Below, in pieces: positions 22,137 to 36,064 of a DNA stretch of 64,000 nt. Position numbers and translations under genes: made by a program. The stretch spans positions 10,776,412-10,840,411 of the forward strand of contig CM043965.1 of NCBI GenBank assembly GCA_014529385.2. The letters run 5' to 3'. The DNA comes from Adiantum capillus-veneris (taxonomy: Eukaryota; Streptophyta; Polypodiopsida; Polypodiales; Pteridaceae). Under the pieces are notes generated by a model. The model did no database searches and was not told where the DNA came from. It was given only the letters and a program-made list of their open reading frames with translations. Within the stretch, counting starts at the first letter, position 1. Every line of letters starts with the position of its first letter.

Positions 22137-24915
22137 ATCCTTGGTTGAGGCTTACTGGCTAAGACCAAAGGCACGTTTGGGGCGGGGGGGGGGGGAGTTT
22201 GCTCGCAGGGGAAAGAGTGAGGAAAGATAGTTGGAAAGCTTGCTTCTGTGTAGCTATGGTGGCCATTGTACCAAGCTTGTCATCCATCTCTTCTTTGCAT
22301 AGTGTCGCCCTATGCTCGTCCTCTTCATCAGCATCCGTTTCCTTGAAGTCATGTCCCTCCCTCTCCTTCACCTCCTCCAATGGCTTTTGCCTTATTTGCA
22401 TGGTCAGAAAGAAGGTCTCTGCCTGGTCCTCCGGAAAGATGTCATGCCTTTTTGGGATTAGGGGAGGTGGCAACCTTGTCGATCTTGAATGGCTTGATGG
22501 ATTGCTTTTCGATGACTATGGCTTTAATCCCCTCCAACTTGGAAAGGATACAACTACCTTTGTAAATCTTCGTGGGGCAAGTATGGAGCGTAGTCTCCTA
22601 GTTCCAAGATTGAGCTCAACCTAGAGCAGTTGCTCCATTCTCTTTTGGAAAGTTGTTGGATACTCAACTATTGTTGATGCGATGGTTTGAGAGCACGAGA
22701 TGGGTTGACTTCTTTGACACCGGTACCCAATCTTTCCTCAGGTTTTAGTTTGCTCGGAAATCTCGCTCGGGCTATAGTAAGACTCGCATAGCGGAAGCCA
22801 TAAAGCATAGGTTTGTCTTTAATTGATTTGCAATTTTTTAGGGCTCTCCTTTACTTTAGAAGACTCACATTATGAGCAATTGTCCCTCTTAGCCACAAGT
22901 GTGTAAGCTATCAAATAGAATCTCATTTCAACAAAAACTAAGCAAAGGTCCCAATCATTATGTTAAAATGTGCACAACAGTATATATCACCATAGCTCAC
23001 ATACCTTCAATGGAAGCAAAGATACCGCTTGGGACTCTCCTTTACCCACCACTAGACATGCCTGCTGCACTGGAATCTCCACCATCTTCAACACACGACA
23101 TCATCCTCCTTGACACCGCACTCGATTCTTATGTCATCAAGCCCTTCTACTGTAACCAGCTACTCTTCAAGGTCAATCAGGTCCACCTGGTTGTCATCTT
23201 CAACTTGTCGCACCTCAATCACCTCTTCTATCGGCGCATCATGCTCTTCCAAGGTAGAGAGAAATTCTCCCCACACTACATCCTCCTGGTCATCATCCAT
23301 AGATAAGGCCACTTCATTCCTTGCGGCAAGAAGTAAGCCTACTCAAGGCAAATGCTTTAACAAACGAAAGCAAAACTCCTCAAGCATTAGAGAAACATCA
23401 TCCTGCAAAGCATGGACTTTGAATCTCCAATAGAAGCAAGTGAACATGAAAGTAGAACATTGAGGAAGGGAGCATCACCGAGGACAAAAGACTTGTATGA
23501 TGCACAATCATGCGGAACAAACCAAGTGAAATCTTGTGTGTAAGTACGGAACCTGCAAATGTCAAGAACTATGAAACATGCTTAAGAGGATGGTGACAAG
23601 TCCACCATACATTTTGTAGATGACATATCTACCCCTTATGTTTGTACCACTTTGGAGATAGCCCAAGAGTGCTTGGTCTTAGTTGTGATCATGAGTTTGA
23701 GGGGAGGGTTCAATGAGACATTATCCCTTTATCATTACTCATTCAATCATGTCAATGTTTGTCTTTGTTGTCCAGTTGGGCTAGATTTGGAGTCGGAAAC
23801 AATGAGGATAAATATCATGGCACCTTGATTATGTGCCTTTTAGGCACTTATAAGCCATTGGATATTTGCTTGGGGAAGATATTGACCAAATGATGTATCC
23901 CAATGTAGGGAAGTGAAAACTAAAAAGCTAAATCATCAACAGGGCGCTGGATGTATCATATGTTCAAAGCTTTGAAGTGGCAAAGAAAGAGAATTATCAA
24001 AACAACAAACAAACAATACATAAGCGCATTTCGTTTCAGGAAATGCTAGATGGAAGTATCTCAAAAAGCTTATAGATGAACAAAGACATGCATGTCTCTA
24101 GCCAAGACTATGGATGATGCATACTAGACCAACAGACAAGTTATTACCCCGGCCCATATGGAGTATAGTGTATCTTTTGAGGAAGAGGGCCTTCTACAAT
24201 ATAGGTTATTCAATAAATGCCATAGTAATAGTGACTATGGCCAACTCGGAGGAAAGGAATAAGCAATGCAAATGAGCAAAGCTAAAATATATAAAGTTGG
24301 TCAACGTGAGCGCGCACAAGACTCTCTAATAAAAAAAAGAAGAGTCTAAAGTGTGACCAAGATGGTTCTCAGTTATGCAGACACTGATACCGATACCTTC
24401 TTCCTTTCGAAGAACCAAAGAGGTAAGAGGAAAAGAATATCATAATAAACAGAGGGGAGTGACCTTTGCTCGACTATATCATGCTAGAAGCCCCACAAGG
24501 GCACCTCAATAGATTCTTACAAGAAAGTCAAAAACTTCAAAGTGAAGCACACAGCTCGTACTAAGGGAACTCAATCTTGTCGAAAAGGACAAGGTTCATT
24601 GAGAAGTTTGTCAACAGGCATGCGATGCATGGTACCATGGCGGTCAATTCATGTGAAGGCATGACCAACAGCAGGGTATCCCATGGAGCTCTAGAGCATG
24701 AACTCGTAGGTCCATGCCTCTCAAAAAGCTTGACAAATAGGAAAATGGGCAATTTGTTTGTTGATAACTGCAGCAGGGAAAAAAAAATCGTTTCTGTTGA
24801 AATAATGACTGATGCTATATTGACGTAGACATGCAAACCTTCAACAACAGTCAACACATTGCTGAATCATGACCAAGAACCGGGTGTAGAGCACGACACT
24901 AGTAGCAAATTTGCT
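21540..24915. other. Spacer without recognisable gene; (GA)n at 22084-22134
   Basis: A GA microsatellite lies at 22084-22134 and a short G-run near 22190. Frames of up to 141 codons occur on both strands at 22.2-22.6 kb, and an acidic minus-strand frame lies near 23180-23330, but none shows a recognisable motif. The 24561-24857 stretch has an acceptor-like pyrimidine run on the minus strand, but I cannot tie it to the exons upstream. Confidence 0.4.
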
Positions 24916-26560
<1,645 letters not shown>

Positions 26561-26619
26561 TGCTACAAAATAAAATAAATTGACATGGGGGTGTGTATAG
26601 CTCTTCACTTTTATGAATG

Positions 26620-26622
<3 letters not shown>

Positions 26623-26673
<51 letters not shown>
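26623..26673 (+). repeat. (GA)n microsatellite
   Basis: Uninterrupted GA repeat of about 50 bp, in the spacer between the retroposon tail and the solo LTR. Confidence 0.95.
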
Positions 26674-26676
<3 letters not shown>

Positions 26677-26806
26677 AATGAGCTGAAATAAAATGTTATA
26701 TTAACCATTGTTACGAGGGAACGCCTATTCGGGCAGAGAGGGGGGGGGGCGTTTTTCTATCTTGTGAGCCTTCCCGTTACAAAATGCCCCTCCCCCCACC
26801 CCTTAC

Positions 26807-27957
26807 TGTAACGTGACACATCCAACCCTATGTGTCCGTGGACAAGCTACAGCATGACCAGGGTTCAGTTCAGTCAAGTCAGTCTAGAATAGGAAGTGAT
26901 CTGGCACTTTTGTGAGTCTGTTCGCAGATCTAGCATGTCCAGATACTTAGAGTAGATGCATATCCTCTGGTTGTACACAACATGATCATCAGATTTCAGT
27001 CAGAACCCATCAGGAGCATTTTTACAAAGCATAGACCTATTTTCCCTATTTTTGACATTTTTCACTTATTATTTTTAAGTGACTTTTGTTGGGAACTAGG
27101 TAGGGCAATTTTAGCAAGCAAGTACATAAGAAACCTAGCGCTAGCACTTTCTGGTAGAAGAAGCGGGAAGGAGAGCACAGGCACCCCGTGCAAAAGGCCC
27201 TCTGGAGCATCTTCTCAACAAGAACCAAGACCAAAGAAAGCCAGTGTTTTCAGCCAATACCAGCGTTTTTGGGACAGCAGAACCTAGCGTTTTCCAAGCA
27301 GTGGGACTAGCGTTTGTGAAGCCTAAGTTCAGCGTTTTTCAAGCAAACCATCCAGCGTTTTTGAACACAGCAAACCAGCGTTTTTAAGCCTGCAAATCCA
27401 GCGTTTGAAACCCAGAAGAATCAGCGTTTTTTGTTCCCTCAGATCAGCGACTTGCAGCCGCAGCATCTCAGCGTTTTTACAGCAGTAAATTCAGCAGGAA
27501 ATCCAGCAAATTCAGCAGACAAAGAACAACCCAGAACATAGCATTTTCAGCGCGTCGTCGTCGCATCGTTGACGTCACCGAAATAGAGTCAGAATTGAGC
27601 AGAAAAAGATTTGCAGATTTCAGCCAATAGCGCTTTCAGATTTCAGCCCGTCTCGTCATCGTCGGCAAGTCCAAAGCATTGTAGAGATTGTGCAATCAAT
27701 AGTAGACCGATCTCGCCATAGATAGTGGGGCCTTCGGAGGAGGGTTTTGACAACATTCTGGTGTCGTATTCTTCTCTTTATATCTGTCAGTCTCAGAACC
27801 TTCACGCACAGTGTCTATTCACTTTGTTTGTGATCACTTGCACTCTCTCATTAAGGGAACGGAAGGCTCTCCCTTCCGTAAGTAAAAGGAACCCTTGAGC
27901 ACAGTTCGGAGCACTCATCTTGAACAAAGTTCAACATCACTTCCGCTGCACCTAACA
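26807..27957 (+). repeat. Solo LTR of the E/F family with target duplication
   Basis: It begins TGTAACGTGACACATCC and ends CCGCTGCACCTAACA, matching the LTRs of F (52795-53986, 55873-57042) from end to end. It is flanked by CTTAC on both sides (26802-26806 and 27958-27962), a perfect 5-bp target duplication. No internal region is present, so it is a solo LTR left by LTR-LTR recombination. The interior carries about ten copies of the motif AGCGTTTT at 27240-27480. Confidence 0.9.
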
Positions 27958-28330
27958 CTTACCTTCACAATACACACAAGCTTTCAAGAGCCAAGGCTCA
28001 TAGGTAGCGCAAACTGTCCACCAAACCCAACAAATAAATCATAAAAATGATTTATTAATAAATTGGACCAGGGGGTCAATTTATGGGTGAAACTATTGCA
28101 CATCTACCCACCCGAGAATCCGATCGACGCGGGGAATGGCTCGTTGGATTCCTCTAACCTAAAACTATATGCACGTCATGTCACATGCCCAACTTAGTGT
28201 AATAACATCTGTCAAAACACGTGTACAAACCATTTATGCAAGAGGGTTTCAAAGCTGGAAAACCTAATCGAATGGACTCGTCCGGACATGCAGGTCCTAC
28301 CAAAACAGGCTCACAAAATTGCCGATACTA
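27958..28330. other. Spacer without recognisable feature
   Basis: No terminus, coding frame or repeat partner was found in this stretch between the solo LTR and the A4 fragment. Confidence 0.4.
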
Positions 28331-29284
28331 ATCCTCCTAAGGGGAAAACTAGCTCTAGAAGTGGATGAGGCCTGTCCACATGGCACATAGAGTCATGTGC
28401 ACATCACAACGGGTCCTTGGCGTATTTGAGCATCTGGTTGGCACAGATGACAACCTGAACCTGCCATTGCGCTTCCATCTTTTCGATGTCATTCGATGGA
28501 AGAGGGCCGTACTCTTCTCCCGAGGTCTCAAAAGAAGTCTGACTCTCACTAGATCCTCCAATGGTTTCCTCACTCAAGCAAGTAGGATAATTGTCTCCTC
28601 CCTGCGAGATTCATTGCCAAAATCCATTGGGTTGCGGGAAAAGGGATCGGATCCTTCATAGAAGAAGAATCGTTTAAGCTCTGATACCATTGTAATAGAC
28701 GTGGACGCTCCAAGCCAAAGATCTACAACAACACGCGTAAGAGAAACTGGAAACAATTGAACAAGCTGAAAAACAGAGGGAGAGAGGAGAGGAGAGATGA
28801 CACGGCACGGCGGAGTTTCGCCTGCCGTGAGTTCCGCATCCAGACACACTGGCCCCAAAGACTAGCGTCCCTTCTCACTATCAAGCTTGAAGTGAGGCCT
28901 TGGGCACACTTATAAAGACCTTTGGCCAACTCAAAAGCAGTTACATAAAAATTGCAGTTCTAAAAGCATATGATGTCCAACAGCAAGCGCCCATGGGTTG
29001 TCCGTAAACCGTGAAAATCCGTACAGGAGCGTCCGTATGACACTGCCACGTGAGCAACGCTATGCAATTTTGTTTCCTTGCTTTAATTGTAAGGGCTTTT
29101 AGGCCCCTTTACCAAGTTCCATAGATTGGAATAAGTTAAGCTTTTAAACCTAACCTCTTCTCAATCACTCGGCCATAGTCTACAAGCTCGTAAAACTTCT
29201 CATGCCTCTTTCCCTAGGGTTTTTGCCCCTTCTATCCGGGCTCGGTGTCCTTTAGGCCATGCCACAACGTCACTTTGTGTGACA
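28331..29284 (-). mobile_element. Fragment of an A-family element (A4): LTR, primer site, gag start
   Basis: On the minus strand an LTR from 29284 to 28691 begins TGTCACACAAAGTGACG, like the A-family LTRs, and ends TATTACA. It is followed directly by ATGGTATCAGAGC, the initiator-Met primer site. The next 350 bases encode a gag N-terminus with EEYGPLPS and MLKYAKDP segments that align with A3 gag (EYGPPRP, MLNFAKDP). The element is cut off before the capsid, and no second LTR is present. Confidence 0.75.
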
Positions 29285-29723
<439 letters not shown>

Positions 29724-30637
29724 TGTCACAAAATGATGACGTGGCATGACTACCCGCGAGCAAGGCAGACCGTATGGACAAATGACGTGGCAGATCCGAT
29801 GACCTGGCAAAAATCCGGATCTTGCGCTGACTACTAACGTGGTAGTACGGACGTCCGCAAATTGCGCTGACATCCTGCTAATGTGGCAGAACTGAACAGA
29901 ATTTCGAAAACTACGCTGATGCTTTTTGGGAGAAGATTTTGGAGCCAATTTCTTTTGGGACTCCTTGCTTTTGAGTTTACTGCTTTGGGGCTCTGCTTTT
30001 GGCATCCCTTGTATCAATAAATAAGGCCCAAGGGCCTCACTTGGCAGTACCGACGACCGCAAATTGCGTGGACAGCCTGCTGACGTGGCGGAACTGAACG
30101 GAATTCCGAAAACTACACTGATGCTTTTGGGGCTCTGCTTTTGGCATCCCTTGTATCAATAAATAAGGCCCAAGGGCCTCACTTGGCAATACCGACGACC
30201 GCAAATTGCGTGGACAACCTGCTAACGTGGCAGAACTGAACGGAATTCCAAAAACTACATTGATGCTTTTTGGGGGAAGATTTTGGAGCCAATTTCTTTT
30301 GGGACTCCTTGCTTTTGAGTTTACTGCTTTTGGGGGTCTACAATTGGCATCCCTTGTATCAATAAATAAGGCCCAAGGGCCTCACTCTTCAGGGCATCTG
30401 GACGCAGAGTCTGAGAGCAGAGGACCCATACGAAAGTTGTACTTTGCTCAAGATTTAATATAATACAGAAATACCGAAAGGGGCACCAGGTTTTGGGCTC
30501 GATACCTCTAGGCACGGAACTACGCCGGGCCATGTCGTCTCGAATTAAATTGTGATTTAAAGTAGTGAAGTTTTTTCAGTGAATCTCTCTCTCGTGTCGC
30601 GACAGATTCTAAACTTGGGGTGCCGAAGTCTATTACA
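29724..30637 (+). repeat. Left LTR of A1, enlarged by internal duplications
   Basis: At 914 bp it is far longer than its partner (567 bp), because an inner block is present three times. CCGCAAATTGCG recurs at about 29855, 30057 and 30199. The palindrome AGGCCCAAGGGCCT, following AATAAATA, recurs at 30024, 30166 and 30369. Confidence 0.88.
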
Positions 30638-32580
30638 ATGGTATCATAGCACGGTTGATTTCTCTTCGACCGAGAAATTCGATCATTCTTCTCGCGAAAC
30701 ATATGGATTCCGAAAAGAATCAAACGACTCCATCTACCACCTCCGAAGCGGGAGGCAGTACAGAAAATTCAAGCAGATTAGCAAAGAACAAGCACGGGCC
30801 TTCACAATATCAACTCACGAAAATGCAACGTCAACAATAGGTTGATGAGTGCACAAAGCATATGCTTCAAGATCCACAATATGCCAAATTTTAGACCCGG
30901 CACCCGATGGATGAAATGCATACTCATTGGTAGAAAGCCATTGAGTCCCCAATAAATCCGGCATTCAAGAAACCTCTTGTCACACGGATGTTTACTGAAG
31001 ATGAACTCGAGAACATTGTCGAAAAACGAGTCAACCAACTATTTCGGTCAAAGGAGAAGCAATTGGAGAAACGTAACAAGGGAATTGACTTCCCTGGCTT
31101 CTTGGGCCGAAAATCCTCTTTTGAGAAAGCAAGAAAATGAAAGAAGCGTATACGCTTCGAAGCATTATCCAATTCGTCCTCATTTTCTTCTGACAACTCA
31201 TCCTTTTCTGACTCGAGTGATGAGGACAAAAAGGGAAAGAAATGACAAGCGGACTATATGTTTTATTCAAAAAGGAAGCACTTTTACAAAGCAAATCAAT
31301 ATGATTTTCTCAACGACAAGGGCAAGAAGCCCAAGGAATTCAAAGAGGGTGGACAAGCAACAAAGTTTGAAACCTTTTCAAGGTTTTCAAGATGCTCCTA
31401 AGGCTTTAGCCTTTATCCAACAGTTTGATATAGCATTTTTTGAAGGCCGCTATATAGAGCACTCCAAGATTAGACGGGCAGCATCCTTTCTGAAAGGCAA
31501 TGCACGGACATGGTGGTCCAATCTTTTGTTACAAAAAGAAGCACCGACAGAGTGGCTGAAATTCAAGAAACTCTTTAGTTCTTCATGGCTCACTCAAGAG
31601 TATGAATGAGATGTGAGAACCGATTGGAACCACCTTCGGATGATCAGAGGTGACACTTTGTATGATTACTGTGAAAGATTTTGGGATACTTTCCTTGTAA
31701 GGATTCTAGTTACTAATCCTTCATTAAGTACTTGAATTCATAATTAAGACTTAAGAAACTTAAACTTGACTCAAAGATGAGACTTACAAGACACTGTGTT
31801 TGATTGATTGAAATTGTGATACAAAGGCTCCTTATATAGGAGATGAACAGGATCATATGAAAAGATATGGCCCTTCACGAAGAGACACATCCTTTAGGCA
31901 AATAGACACACCCATTCGATAAAGAGCCACAACCATTTAGTTGAAGGGACATGACTAGTCATCAAAAAAGTGTGGATGTTGGTGAAGAGGCATGACTTAA
32001 GAGCGAAGGGTTGTGATCATTTGAGAACAGGAGTCATCCTAGGTTAGTCACACTTCGCATCTGTATCTGTAATGAATCACGAAGAGTGGTATAATGTAAT
32101 AACAAAGACAAAGAATACATCACAATCGTGACATTCCCTCCCATTTAAAATAAAACACAGAGGTAGTTCTAGAAACTTTGGGAGAAGGAAAATGTATTCC
32201 TGCTTGCTTCTGCATCCAAAGCTCTAACTGTTAAGTCCCATATCATTGCATTGTTATTGACCATGACTATTTTGCCAAACTGAAAATTGATCATATCTGC
32301 AACTTGTCTCGTCTTTGTCAAAAATATCAGTATCACATCTACAACTTGATTAGTGCTTTTGTCAAAGATATTTGTAGCTTTGAATAAAAGATTGAATCTT
32401 TATCTGCTTCGAGTGAAACTTATTGGTAAACTGACTTGAGTTTTCTGTTGAATGATGACCACTGGTTGGAAATCTATAAGATATTCCATTGGTTTGTCTG
32501 GAACAGTAAAATCCTCCTAAAACGATGTCGTAGCCTGAAACAGAGTAGTGTTTGGAGATATATCCATATGTAAAGGTTTA

Positions 32581-33721
32581 TCAATAGAACAAGTTGTGTC
32601 GAAACATTAAAGTCGTGCTACAAGAGTCTGCATCTGATTTATCCTTTGCACCACTGAAGGTAAGGATTAGTATCTTCAAGTTTGAAGAATTATCATTCAC
32701 CATAGCATCTGGTATTTGTTCATAGAGAAAGACTTTATTCTGCAAGGGCGGTGACGAGGCGAGTTTCTCTGCCTGGATCACGGCCAAAGAAGGGGTTATG
32801 TGCTTGTTGGTTGTCACACAAGAATTGGAATCTTTTGAATCTTCAGCTTTCTCAACGGGTATTAAGGCTTCCAATTGACAAGGGGGAGGTTGAGGAAGTT
32901 GTTGCCTCTTAGAACTCTGAAGGATCCTCTTGCACAAAGAAAGGATCAATAAATCTTCGATTTTACCACCAACAGATAAGAAAGATTTAAATGTAGGGCA
33001 TGGCTCGCAAGGGGGAACTTGTCCAACATCGCAGCATTCTCGACCGAGTACTCGACTAGGGTTGGATATATGTGTCACTAAGTAAGCCCATCTCGATACC
33101 GCTGATGATCCTTTGGAAGCTTCACATTGCTGCTTTTGTTGCTGATGATTCTGATAAGAAGTTGGTTGATTAGAACTGTAGCATTTCCAAGAATATTCAT
33201 GCTGAGACTTTTGTTGCTCGCACGAAGGTACTTTGTATCTAGTTGTCTCTAAGAAACCCTGCTTTGGGTGAGAGAATTTGGGTTGGAAAGCCTCCCGTTT
33301 AAGCGGTCCTTCTTGGTCGGCCACTGAAGCCTCGGAAGAAGGTGACGAAGAAGCAGTATTAGTCGTGCGAGAAGTAGTAGGACGACTCCGAGAAATGTTT
33401 TGCGTCTACATCTGATTCAATAGAGTGTGAAGTGATGAGAGACTCGTGGAAAGTGCTGCCATCTGCTCTTTGAGAACTGCTATCGAGTCCTTGAGTGGAA
33501 TAGAGCGTCGCCATCTTGTGATTCGGCCATGCCGACTGCTCAGAGGGAGTAATTGGAATTGTGGCGTGACGATGTGTCAAATACACACAGTATTCTTGCT
33601 TTATGGGGTTGGCCTCTAGAGCGGGTAATGGGTGTTGTGAAACCGGTTCTGGAAGAGGGCTCTCTGCTTGCAAGTGCCAATGCGGGAACAAGTTCGAGTA
33701 CTTGTTCTGGGAGTACGTCAA
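32581..33721 (-). pseudogene. C1 internal protein of unknown family, one frameshift
   Basis: Frames 33721-33359 and 33324-32581 join through a single frameshift near 33360, because the second frame is open upstream in a Ser/Thr-rich stretch. Together they make about 380 residues. Features are a Ser/Thr/Gln-rich N-terminal half (SYQNHQQQKQQ) and Cys/Pro spots (CEPCPTF, QLPQPPPCQ). There is no zinc knuckle, protease or RT motif. I do not recognise it. It could be a diverged gag or an accessory protein of this element family. Confidence 0.45.
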
Positions 33722-33840
33722 TGTAGTTTAGATATGGCACTGGCACGCGGAACTCGTCGGCGTCGACATCCATGCAGCTATGAGCACGAAGAGGGGCACC
33801 CAGAGGCAGTGTTGGTCAGAAGGGGCAGTGTTCCTATGGC

Positions 33841-34270
33841 GTGGCGCTCCTATTGCGTAGCATAGAGAATTTCCAATCACTGGCAATGTTGTAGCGATTG
33901 ATTTGTTAACTTATTGCCACGAAGACCAAGGGTGTCACCTCAATAATTTAATGCCACATAAGTTGAAAGTGTCCAACCAATATTGTATGTCCAGCAACCA
34001 AAATTGAATGTGTTGAGCCCAAATCGTAAGTTCGCTTGCGTAAGAAAAAAATGAAGTGGCGCTCCTGTTGCGTAGCATAGAGAATTTCCAATCGCTGGCA
34101 ATGTTGTAGCGATTGATTTGTTAACTTATTGCCACGAAGACCAAGGGTGTCACCTCAATAATTTAATGCCACATAAGTTGAAAGTGTCCAACCAATATTG
34201 TATGTCCGGCAACCAAAATTGAATGTGTTGAGCCCAAATCGTAAGTTCGCTTGCGTAAGAAAAAAATGAA
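33841..34270 (-). repeat. Two tandem copies of a 215-bp unit in the C1 leader
   Basis: GTGGCGCTCC begins each copy, at 33841 and 34056. The two copies are nearly identical over their whole length. They lie between the internal ORF and the 5' LTR, that is in the leader on the minus strand. Confidence 0.92.
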
Positions 34271-35279
34271 GTCATAGGCTGCCAACGTAAGTGGGTTCTA
34301 CGTATGCTGCCTCTTGGAGATTGAAACGCTGCGCACATATGGACTTAGAAGACTCTGTGTTTGATTGCTAAATTGTGATACAAAGGCTCCTTATATAGGA
34401 GATGAAAAAGTTCATATGAAAAGGTATGACCCTTCAAGAAAAGACAAATCCTTTAGGCGAATAGACACATCCATTCGATAAGAGCCGCAACCATTGGTTG
34501 AAGGGGCATAACTAGTCGTCGAAGGAGTGTGGATGTTGATGAAGAGGAATGACTTTAGAGCTAAGGGTTGTGATCATTCGAGAACAGGGGTCCTCCTAGG
34601 TTAGTCACACTTCGCATCTGCATCTGTAATGAATCGAGAAGAGTGTATAATGTAATAACAAAGACAAAGAATACGTCACAATCATGACATTCCTTCTGAC
34701 CTCTTCTTTCAAGAAGATCAGTTTTAAGAAGCAGATTGAGAGGTTTTGTTGTGGACTCCCCAAAGAAATTCGAGACTATTGTCTTGAGAAGAAGTCACGG
34801 TCCATTCAACAATTGATGGGACATGCTAAGCTGGGATTCGCTATGCATTCAAGTAATTTGACTTACCCACCAGATGAACCTTCGACAAGTAAGAACAGAA
34901 ACAAACAACAAACAAATACACGATCTCGATTGACAGAAGAATAGAAAGATGAATATTTGAAAGCAGAAAAGTATTTTGAGTGTGGAGGACAAGGACATAT
35001 CGCCGCACGGTGCCCCTACAGGGACAAGAATAAGGATGACTGATAGAATGGAAATACAGCGGGACGAGGAGATACTCGTTCCAGAACAAATTTTAGATAG
35101 AACATTATGGATGAATTAGCATTATTTTGTTGTATGAATTTATGAAATAAGACTTTTTGGAAGAAGATTTTGAATTTTTGGATGAAACCAATGTTGTAGT
35201 ATGGAAGAACTATTTATTTGTGAAGCATATAACACGAGATGATGATGATGGCTTTGGAGCGGTGATAGCTCCCGAATGA

Positions 35280-35420
35280 ACTTGATTTGAAAAAGAGCGA
35301 GAAGATACTCGTTCAAGAACAGATATTGACTTTCCAAGACAGGAAAAAGAAGGTAAAGTGAACGGTGTTCTTAGTTAAGAACCAACCGGCATTAAACGCG
35401 AGTTGGATGGAGGAGGACCT
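35280..35420 (+). pseudogene. A1 chromodomain remnant
   Basis: EEILVQEQILTFQDRKKK followed, after a stop, by VFLVKNQPALNASWMEEDL matches the chromodomain-like end of A3 ([10 protein letters not shown]...RRRFLV.FKNFPAFDAKWM). A second copy of the [10 protein letters not shown] start lies near 35058. It follows the zinc knuckle with no pol between, showing a deletion of more than 2.5 kb. The 35420-36048 stretch is untranslated 3' sequence with no recognised gene. Confidence 0.65.
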
Positions 35421-36064
35421 AGCAGATACTCCTCAGATTTGGAACTTTACCTCAATGCTTTTGGTCTAGCTGTGGCTATTCCAAGAGTTCCCACAGATCA
35501 GCGGGTTGTATCTGGTGCAAGCGTGACTGCACAAGAGGGGAGTTACTCCACTTCTTTGTCATAGATTACCTGGATGGAATAAAGTCACTAATTTCCCTTT
35601 GGGTTTAAGGAATACTGATGTGCTGACACTATTCTGCTGAATGACTTTATGAGAAAAGTACTTCAACATGGGATCCCCGAAAATGAATACTCACACACGA
35701 CAGTGCTTGAGTGGAATGATTGACCTAATGACTACAGTATTTTGGTCTCAAAATCTATGGACATGCTCGCGATATGGGATTAGTTATACGGACATCAATG
35801 AGGTCCGATGCGGATCTAGATACGCTTGCTAAATACGTCGCTAGGAATCACGGTCCAAGATTCTATGTGATGAGAATGTGAATGTGATCTAAATGTGATA
35901 TGATTGTGATGTGATGTGACTGTCGTCTTTGTAGAAGTGTTGGATTTGTGTCGTCTAGTACGTCGATACTTAGAGTCAATGTCTATTGAATTGGTTTATG
36001 GTTTATGGCCTCTCTCTATCTTGCAGGCGTAATCGAGGGCGACCAATTCTTTCAAGAGGGGGTA

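Larger units (their letters stand above)
31696..34689 (-). mobile_element. Non-autonomous LTR element C1 inserted in A1 gag
   Basis: It is flanked by a perfect TTCCT target duplication (31691-31695 and 34690-34694). On the minus strand it starts TGTCATGATTGTGACG and ends AATCCTTACA. The 3' LTR is 31696-32133, with a purine-rich tract (AAATGGGAGGGAA) just upstream. The 5' LTR (34689 to about 34340) lacks its last 90 bp, and no primer site is visible. The internal region holds one broken ORF and no retroviral enzyme, so the copy is non-autonomous and now unable to prime. Confidence 0.88.
30703..35043 (+). pseudogene. A1 gag, decayed and split by C1
   Basis: Starts at ATG 30703 (MDSEKNQTT). Many stops and frameshifts follow. 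Recognisable parts are a Ser-rich/acidic tract near 31160-31230, KHFYKANQYDFL, and the capsid (FIQQFDIAFFEGRY, NARTWWSNLLL, YCERFWDTFL) at 31370-31690. C1 is inserted at 31696. The frame resumes at 34695 with TSSFKKISFKKQIERF. The zinc knuckle at about 34972-35017 reads YFECGGQGHIAARC, so its first Cys has become Tyr. Confidence 0.85.

Noticed and set aside
22159-22624. Overlapping ORFs of 104 and 141 codons on opposite strands
   Set aside because: No motif, no splice context and compositional bias from CT-rich DNA. Not supportable as a gene.
23110-23433. Ser/Thr-rich plus-strand ORF and acidic minus-strand frame
   Set aside because: Mutual shadows with frequent stops. The acidic frame might be an old gag or polyprotein piece, but nothing confirms it.
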